NCBI GenBank assembly: GCA_903953985.1
Contig: CAJBLW010000151.1
Coordinates: forward strand, 1-12,147
Length of the DNA stretch: 12,147 nucleotides
Origin: an uncultured Burkholderiales bacterium
GTDB lineage: Bacteria; Pseudomonadota; Gammaproteobacteria; Burkholderiales; Burkholderiaceae_C
Direction of reading: 5' to 3'
Every line of letters begins with the position of its first letter. Position 1 is the stretch's first letter. A program made the position numbers and the translations under genes. Below the pieces are notes generated by a model. That model had not been told where the DNA came from and searched no databases. It saw only the letters and a list, made by a program, of their open reading frames with translations. Shown here piece after piece: positions 7,141 to 12,147 of this stretch.

Positions 7141-8322
7141 ATGACGCAACGCGGTCAGCTCATGCCTTTTGCCGCCCTGTCGGCCAGTTACTTCGCGCAC
7201 ATCGGGTTTTTCAACCCCTATTTGCCGCTGTGGTTGCAGGACATGGGCCTGAGCCTGTTGACCATCAGCGTGCTCACGGCCGTACAGGCCACAACCCGGT
7301 TGTTTGCGCCCTATGCCTGGGGGGCCATCAGCGACCGCACAGGTGAGCGGGTCAAGCTGCTGCGCATCGGGGCGGGGGTGGCCTTTGCCACGTCCTGCTT
7401 GTTGTTTTGGGATTGGGGGCCCGTCGGCTTGGGTGTGGTTTTGCTGCTGATGTTCACCCACACCAGTGCCATGATGCCCATGAGCGAAGCGGCGATGGCG
7501 CACTTGGTCAGTCAAAATGGTGCGTTCGACTCCAAGCGCTACGGTCGGGTAAGGCTTTGGGGATCCATGGGTTTTTTGGTCACGGTGTTTGTGGCAGGGG
7601 CCTGGTTCGAGGCTTTCGGGATGAAGCACTTTCCCGGTTGGACCGTGTTCAGCCTGGGCGCGGTGCTGCTGAGCGTGTGGTGGATGCCCGACATCAAGGA
7701 GGCCGCCCACCCGGTGCGTGAGCACGAGTCGGTCATGCCCGTGTTGAAGCAAAAGGCGGTGCAGTGGTTCTTTGCGTCTACTTTCTTCCATGTGCTTTCG
7801 CACATTGGCATTTATGTTTTCTTCTCGCTGTACCTGGATTCTTTGGGTTACAGCAAAACCATGATCGGCGTGCTGTGGGCGCTTTCGGTGGCGGTCGAAG
7901 TGTTGTGGTTTTTCAATCAATCCAGGTGGCTGCCGCGAGTGCCCTTGACAGGCTGGCTGGTGGCTTGCTCGGTCGTCATGCTGCTGCGCATGGGCATGAC
8001 AGCCACCTGGGCCCATGTGCTGTGGGTTTTGTTGTTGGCGCAAACCCTGCATGCCATCACCTTTGCAACGCACCACACCGTCTGCATTGCCCTGATTTCG
8101 CACCATTTTCCGGGCCGTATGCGCGGACGTGGGCAGGCGCTGTACACCGTGGTGGCCTATGGTTTTCCGGGGGTGATTGGGGCTTTACTGGGCGGCTTGA
8201 TCAGTGAGCGTTGGGGTTTGCAAAGCGTGTTTGTGTCCAGCATGGTGACCAGCGTTGTGGCCACCGCTGCGGCCTACAAGGTCTGGCGTTTGCAGCACCC
8301 CAATCCCAATGCGTCCGGCTGA
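7141..8322 (+). CDS. Major facilitator superfamily transporter (HcaT-like)
   Basis: A 393-residue inner-membrane protein with about 12 hydrophobic segments. The MFS motif A between helices 2 and 3 is clear: GAISDRTGERVKLLR (61-75). The start (SASYFAHIGFFNPYLPLWL) and overall length resemble the MFS_1-like / 3-phenylpropionate permease (HcaT) group, which also includes many uncharacterised members. The C-terminal half has PGRMRGRGQALYTVVAYG, another typical loop-helix motif. The substrate cannot be predicted. The ATG is 3 nt after the aroC stop, with AAGG overlapping that stop, so it is most likely translated from the aroC transcript. The pairing does not prove a role in aromatic metabolism. 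The stop is followed by a plausible weak terminator. Confidence 0.9.
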   Translation: MTQRGQLMPFAALSASYFAHIGFFNPYLPLWLQDMGLSLLTISVLTAVQATTRLFAPYAWGAISDRTGERVKLLRIGAGVAFATSCLLFWDWGPVGLGVVLLLMFTHTSAMMPMSEAAMAHLVSQNGAFDSKRYGRVRLWGSMGFLVTVFVAGAWFEAFGMKHFPGWTVFSLGAVLLSVWWMPDIKEAAHPVREHESVMPVLKQKAVQWFFASTFFHVLSHIGIYVFFSLYLDSLGYSKTMIGVLWALSVAVEVLWFFNQSRWLPRVPLTGWLVACSVVMLLRMGMTATWAHVLWVLLLAQTLHAITFATHHTVCIALISHHFPGRMRGRGQALYTVVAYGFPGVIGALLGGLISERWGLQSVFVSSMVTSVVATAAAYKVWRLQHPNPNASG

Positions 8323-8328
8323 AACAGC

Positions 8329-8349
8329 AAGGCTGCCTTTCGGCTTTTT
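8329..8349 (+). terminator. Possible rho-independent terminator after the aroC-MFS unit
   Basis: AAGGCTG (8329-8335), loop CCTTT, and CGGCTTT (8341-8347) can form a 7-bp stem with two G-U pairs, ending in a run of five T (8345-8349). It starts 6 nt after the MFS stop codon. The stem is modest, so termination may be partial. If real, the hydrolase gene downstream needs its own promoter or relies on read-through. Confidence 0.35.
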
Positions 8350-8407
8350 GATGCCAAGTTTTGCGTGGTCTCCCTTCCCGTTGTTCAACACCTTCGCCCA
8401 GTTATTG

Positions 8408-9310
8408 ATGCCATCCCAACCCATGCCTGCCGCTGTTTTGCCTGATTTTTTGCCCCCCCAACTGGCCTTGGCTTTGTCCGGGGCCGAGCGCCACGAGACC
8501 TCTTGCCAATCGGCCCGAATGGTCTGGCACGCGTGGGGGTCTGTCGCTCAGCCAACGCTGGTTTTGCTGCATGGCGGAAGCGGCAGTTGGACGCATTGGG
8601 TTCGAGTCATTGCGCCGCTGCGCGATGCGGGTTGGCGTGTGTTGGTGCCCGACTTGCCGGGCTTTGGCGACTCGGATCTGCCTGCGGGCTGCACCGATGT
8701 GAACGACTTGCCCGCGCATTTGCATGCGGGGCTGCACCAATTGCAAGGCACGGGTTTTTGCGCTGGACCGGTGAGCGTCGCGGGTTTTTCATTCGGGGGC
8801 ATGGCCGGGGCCTTGTGGTTGGCCGAGCACCCCCAAGATGCGGTGCAATTGGTACTGGTGGGGGCACCTGGCATGGGCCTGGCATCGCCCGCTCGCACGC
8901 CCTTGAAGGGTTGGCGCCACCTGCAAAGCCCCTTGGCGCGCGAGGCGGTTCACCGCCACAACCTTTTGGCGCTGATGTTGCAAGCCCCTGAGGCTTTGGA
9001 CGATCTGGCGCTGCGTCTTCACAGCGCCAATGTAGAGCGTGACCGAATGCCCCGCCGGCGCTTGTCTTCGACCAACATCGTCGCGCGTGTTTTGCCGCAG
9101 GTGAAAGCAAGGGTCAGCGCCATATTTGGTGAAAATGACGCCCTTTACCGGGGCCGCTTGTCAGAGCTGGCTGCAGCCTTGCCCCTGATGGCCAGTCGGT
9201 GGGGTTGTTGGCAAGTCGTGCCGGGTGCAGGTCATTGGGTGCAATATGAAGCCGCGAGGCTTTTCCATGTGGCTTTGTTAGAAGCCCTGAGCCCTGAACC
9301 CCAGACTTAA
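8408..9310 (+). CDS. Alpha/beta-fold hydrolase
   Basis: A cytoplasmic hydrolase of about 300 residues with no signal peptide. The strand and oxyanion-hole motif LVLLHGGSGSWTHW (His55-Gly-Gly), the nucleophile elbow GFSFGG (Ser128), the acid in FGENDALYRG (Asp244) and the histidine in GAGHWVQYEA (His276) form a complete catalytic triad. The closest general group is the MhpC / meta-cleavage-product hydrolase and esterase branch; the reaction is unknown. The start is uncertain: ATG 8408, ATG 8423 and ATG 8351 are all in frame and none has a good Shine-Dalgarno sequence. I chose 8408 because it lies beyond the probable terminator and leaves a normal N-terminus. The frame is open back to 8255 inside the MFS gene, but that part is not protein-like. 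The gene ends 34 bp before the convergent glnD stop, with no strong terminator between them. Confidence 0.83.
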   Translation: MPSQPMPAAVLPDFLPPQLALALSGAERHETSCQSARMVWHAWGSVAQPTLVLLHGGSGSWTHWVRVIAPLRDAGWRVLVPDLPGFGDSDLPAGCTDVNDLPAHLHAGLHQLQGTGFCAGPVSVAGFSFGGMAGALWLAEHPQDAVQLVLVGAPGMGLASPARTPLKGWRHLQSPLAREAVHRHNLLALMLQAPEALDDLALRLHSANVERDRMPRRRLSSTNIVARVLPQVKARVSAIFGENDALYRGRLSELAAALPLMASRWGCWQVVPGAGHWVQYEAARLFHVALLEALSPEPQT

Positions 9311-9344
9311 AGCAGGAGTGTCCGGTTGTTAAAAAATCCGGGCG

Positions 9345-12002
9345 TCAGGTGGGCTGCAATGCATGCAACAACTCGGTTTCGATCTCGATTTGAGCACGGT
9401 TTTGCTGCAAGGCAGGGCCACTGATGAGGAAGTTGTCTTCGACACGTTCGCCCAATGTGCTGATCTTGGCCAGGTGCAGGTGAATGCCGTGCTGGGCCAG
9501 CACGCGGGCGACGCTGTAAAGCAAACCGATGCGGTCGCTGGCCGAGATGCTGAGCAGCCATTTTTGGCCTTGCTCGTCCGGGTTCAGCGTCACCCGAGGC
9601 GTGACCGGGAAACTCTTGACGCGCCGCGACACCCGGCCGCTAGACGGCGAGGGCAGGGGGCCGTGCTGGTCCAGGGTCTGCGCCAGACCCGACTCGACCA
9701 TGCTCATCAGCTCGCGGTAATGCTCGGGCAGCATGGGCGTGACGATCTGGAAGGTGTCCAGCGCCCAGCCGGTGCGTGTGGTGTGAATTTTGGCGTCCAG
9801 AATGCTGAAGCCCGCTTGGTCAAAGTGACCGCAAATGCGGGCGAACAAATCCGTTTGATCGGGTGTGAACACCAGCACCTGCAAACCCTCGCCGATCGGG
9901 GAGTGCCTGGCGCGCACGATGGTGCGTGACTGTTCTGGCGTGTTCATGGCCACATGGCGCGAGAGCTGGCGGGCATGCCAGGCGATGTCCGAAGCATCGT
10001 GGCGCATGAAATAGCTCAAGTCGAGCGTGTCCCAAAATGCCTTGTGGCCTTCGTGAGGCTGGGCCTGGCGTGCCAGCTCGATCAGGGCCTCGCGTTTGCG
10101 GGCTTCCACCTCGGCAGTGGCATCGGGGGCACGACCGCCCAGCACGCGCAGCGTTGATTTGTACAGGTCTTCCAGTAGCTTGGCTTTCCAAGCGTTCCAT
10201 ACCTTGGGGCTGGTGCCCCGGATATCGGCCACGGTCAGCAGGTACAGGGCTGTCAAACGACGCTCGTTGCCCACGCGCTGCGCAAACCGGGCGATGACTT
10301 CGGGGTTGCCCAGGTCTTCTTTTTGAGCCACGCGGCTCATGGTCAAGTGTTCACTGACCAGGAATTCGATCAACTGCCCGTCGTCCTTGCCAACCTGGTG
10401 CTGGCGGCAGAAGGTTCGCACCTCAGTGCAGCCCAGTTGAGAGTGGTCGCCACCCCGGCCTTTTGCGATGTCGTGAAACAAGGCGGCAGCGTACAAAATC
10501 CAGGGCTTGTCCCAGCCGCTGGCCAATTGAGAGCAAAAGGGGTATTCATGGGTGTGCTCGGCCATAAAAAAGCGCCGCACATTGCGCAGCACCATCATGA
10601 TGTGCTGATCCACCGTGTAGGCATGGAACAGGTCGTGTTGCATCTGTCCCACGATGCGCCGAAAGACCCACAGGTACCGCCCGAGCACCGAGGTTTCGTT
10701 CATCAGGCGCATGGCGTGGGTGATGCCCTGGGGCTGCTGCAGGATCTGCAAAAACGTCTGGCGGTTCACCGGGTCGGCGCGAAAACGCCCATTCATGATG
10801 GCACGCACGTTGTACAGCGCACGCAACGTTCTGGCCGATAGGCCTTTGAGTCCAGGCGTGGCTTGGTAAAGCAAAAAGGTTTCGAGGATGGCGTGCGGGT
10901 GCTTTTGATAAAGGTCGTCGCTGGCCACTTCGATCAGCCCCGCTTTTTCAAAAAAGCGCTCGTTCAAGGGGCGGAATTGGTCAATGCTCTCGCCGCGCTC
11001 AGCTTTGAGGCGGTCTTCGATGTTAAGCAGCAAGATCTGGTTGAGTTGCGTGACCGCCTTGGCAGCCCAATAGTATTGGCGCATCAGTTTTTCGCTGGCG
11101 CGCAAGGCCAGCCGCCCCTCGGGAGTGATGTCCGAGGCGAAGCCAAAGGTCTCGGCTACATTGGTTTGAAGGTCAAACACCAGGCGGTCTTCACGCCTTT
11201 TGGCTTGCAGGTGCAAACGGGCACGGATCAGACCCAGCAGGGCTTCGTTGCGCTTGATTTGACGCGCCTCAAGCGGAGTGGCCAGGCCTTTGCGCGCCAA
11301 CTCGTCCCAGCTGTGACCGAGACCTGCGGCGCGGGCCACCCACAAAATCATCTGCAGGTCGCGTAAGCCTCCCGGGGACTCTTTGCAGTTGGGCTCCAGG
11401 GCGTAGGGGGTGTTGTCAAATTTGGTGTGGCGCTGGTGCATTTCCAAGGTTTTGGCCACCAAAAATGCCTGCGGGTCCATGGCCGCCTGAAATTGTTTTT
11501 GGAATTCGGTGAACAGTTTGGTGTTGCCCGTCACCCGACGCGACTCCAGCAAAGAGGTATGCACCGTGATGTCCTTGGCCGATTCGGCCAAGCACTCGTC
11601 CAGGCTGCGCACGCTGGAGCCAATTTCCAGTCCCGTGTCCCAGCAGCTGCCGATGAAGCGCTCAAGCTGCGACTGCAGCGCTGGGTCGTCCTCCGGGGTT
11701 TGGCCCGTGGGCAGCAAAACCAGCACATCCACATCCGAGTGCGGGAACAACTCGGCGCGCCCAAAACCGCCCACCGCCACCAGCGCCAGCTCGGGGGCGA
11801 AACCCGCGTTTAGCCACAGTTGAATCAGCAATCCATCGGCCAAAATGGCCAGTTGCTTCAGGGTTTGTTTCAGGCCCCGCACGGCCGAGCCACTGTCGGC
11901 CAGGGCTTGCAGCACAGCAGCCTTGTCGCGCTTGTAAGTCTCGCGAAGGACACCCAGTTCGGTCGATGCGGTCAAATCTGGCAAGGGGGCCTGGGCTTTC
12001 AT
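9345..12002 (-). CDS. glnD: Bifunctional [protein-PII] uridylyltransferase / uridylyl-removing enzyme
   Basis: The 885-residue glutamine sensor of nitrogen control: it uridylylates PII proteins (GlnB/GlnK) when glutamine is low and removes UMP when glutamine is high. Seen in order: the nucleotidyltransferase motif GGFGRAELFPHSDVDVL (78-94, with catalytic Asp90 and Asp92), the conserved LEPNCKESPGGLRDLQ segment, the HD hydrolase motif LFHDIAKGRGGDHSQLG (His510, Asp511), and two C-terminal ACT domains (about 703-780 and 810-883, the second beginning LLSISASDRIGLLYSVARV). All are intact and the length is typical. The start ATG (12002-12000) is one base after the map stop. An upstream TTG at 12029 is open but lies inside map and adds a Pro-rich stretch. 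There is no Shine-Dalgarno sequence, so initiation probably depends on ribosomes finishing map. Confidence 0.97.
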   Translation of the reverse strand: MKAQAPLPDLTASTELGVLRETYKRDKAAVLQALADSGSAVRGLKQTLKQLAILADGLLIQLWLNAGFAPELALVAVGGFGRAELFPHSDVDVLVLLPTGQTPEDDPALQSQLERFIGSCWDTGLEIGSSVRSLDECLAESAKDITVHTSLLESRRVTGNTKLFTEFQKQFQAAMDPQAFLVAKTLEMHQRHTKFDNTPYALEPNCKESPGGLRDLQMILWVARAAGLGHSWDELARKGLATPLEARQIKRNEALLGLIRARLHLQAKRREDRLVFDLQTNVAETFGFASDITPEGRLALRASEKLMRQYYWAAKAVTQLNQILLLNIEDRLKAERGESIDQFRPLNERFFEKAGLIEVASDDLYQKHPHAILETFLLYQATPGLKGLSARTLRALYNVRAIMNGRFRADPVNRQTFLQILQQPQGITHAMRLMNETSVLGRYLWVFRRIVGQMQHDLFHAYTVDQHIMMVLRNVRRFFMAEHTHEYPFCSQLASGWDKPWILYAAALFHDIAKGRGGDHSQLGCTEVRTFCRQHQVGKDDGQLIEFLVSEHLTMSRVAQKEDLGNPEVIARFAQRVGNERRLTALYLLTVADIRGTSPKVWNAWKAKLLEDLYKSTLRVLGGRAPDATAEVEARKREALIELARQAQPHEGHKAFWDTLDLSYFMRHDASDIAWHARQLSRHVAMNTPEQSRTIVRARHSPIGEGLQVLVFTPDQTDLFARICGHFDQAGFSILDAKIHTTRTGWALDTFQIVTPMLPEHYRELMSMVESGLAQTLDQHGPLPSPSSGRVSRRVKSFPVTPRVTLNPDEQGQKWLLSISASDRIGLLYSVARVLAQHGIHLHLAKISTLGERVEDNFLISGPALQQNRAQIEIETELLHALQPT

Positions 12003-12003
12003 G

Positions 12004-12147
12004 TCAGGAGGTGGCTGGGGGTGGCACAAAAGCGGGTACGGCGGGAGTGCCGGCCGAGACGGTGAGCACTTCGTAGCCGGTTTCGGTGACCAGCACCGTG
12101 TGCTCCCATTGGGCCGACAGCGAATGGTCTTTGGTCACGATGGTCCA
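12004..12147 (-). CDS. map: Type I methionine aminopeptidase, C-terminal end only
   Basis: Only the last 47 codons are in the window; the gene enters from the right edge. The segment WTIVTKDHSLSAQWEHTVLV followed by TETGYEVLT is the typical end of type I Map, which removes the initiator methionine from new proteins. Glu15 of this fragment, in SAQWEH, corresponds to the last metal-binding glutamate of the family (Glu235 in E. coli). A short Pro/Ala/Thr tail (about 16 residues) follows the conserved core. The TGA stop is one base before the glnD ATG, so the two genes form a coupled pair, an order seen widely in proteobacteria. Confidence 0.92.
   Translation of the reverse strand, partial: WTIVTKDHSLSAQWEHTVLVTETGYEVLTVSAGTPAVPAFVPPPATS

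Noticed and set aside
5947..8106. A 719-codon open frame on the minus strand, opposite aroC and the MFS gene.
   Set aside because: It lies entirely antisense to two clear genes. Its product is rich in His, Gln, Gly and Arg with no domain, membrane helix or motif; long stop-free antisense frames are expected opposite GC-rich coding sequence.
9311..9344. Possible bidirectional terminator between the hydrolase and glnD (CCGG, AT-rich spacer, CCGG).
   Set aside because: Only a 4-bp stem with a 12-nt loop and no T run after the stem on either strand; too weak to annotate.
12006..12023. A perfect plus-strand AGGAGGTG followed by GTG at 12021, suggesting a plus-strand gene start.
   Set aside because: The frame from GTG 12021 closes after 14 codons and lies antisense to map; AGGAGGTG here is the complement of coding sequence for the Map tail.

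Overview
The window looks like chromosomal DNA from a betaproteobacterium of the order Burkholderiales, probably Comamonadaceae. This is inferred from the moderately high GC content, the AroC sequence (RLTAP where enterobacteria have RET), the tight map-glnD pair and the GlnD sequence. No database search was possible. There are nine genes and no tRNA, rRNA, insertion sequence, phage gene or CRISPR array.

Layout from left to right. (1) The minus-strand 5' part of an O-acetylhomoserine sulfhydrylase gene (metY-type, positions 1-663) runs off the left edge. (2) It is divergent from a small two-CBS-domain protein (776-1237), with a 112-bp shared control region between them. (3) A plus-strand three-gene operon (1302-5981) encodes a complete type I secretion channel: a TolC-family outer-membrane protein, a LapB/HlyB-like ABC transporter with a degenerate C39-like N-terminal domain, and a HlyD/LapC-like membrane fusion protein. 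The genes overlap by 8 and 4 nt, so they are translationally coupled. No secreted substrate is encoded in the window. (4) aroC (chorismate synthase, 6040-7137) is followed 3 nt later by an MFS transporter (7141-8322), then an alpha/beta hydrolase (about 8408-9310). (5) Converging on the minus strand are glnD (9345-12002, PII uridylyltransferase) and, 1 nt upstream of it, the 3' end of map (methionine aminopeptidase), which is cut by the right edge.

Most of this is housekeeping: sulfur amino acid synthesis, the last step of the shikimate pathway, nitrogen sensing and N-terminal methionine removal. The accessory element is the type I secretion operon. Its most notable detail is the start of the outer-membrane gene. 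The best promoter-like sequence, a ribosome-binding site and a convincing signal peptide all point to ATG 1354, but that ATG is out of frame with the rest of the gene by one base across a run of seven T at 1364-1370. One extra T would repair the frame. This could be an assembly error, a phase-variable tract or transcriptional slippage. Other points of interest are an extended -10 box placed so that the aroC transcript would begin at or next to its AUG, and a glnD start with no Shine-Dalgarno sequence that probably depends on reinitiation after map.
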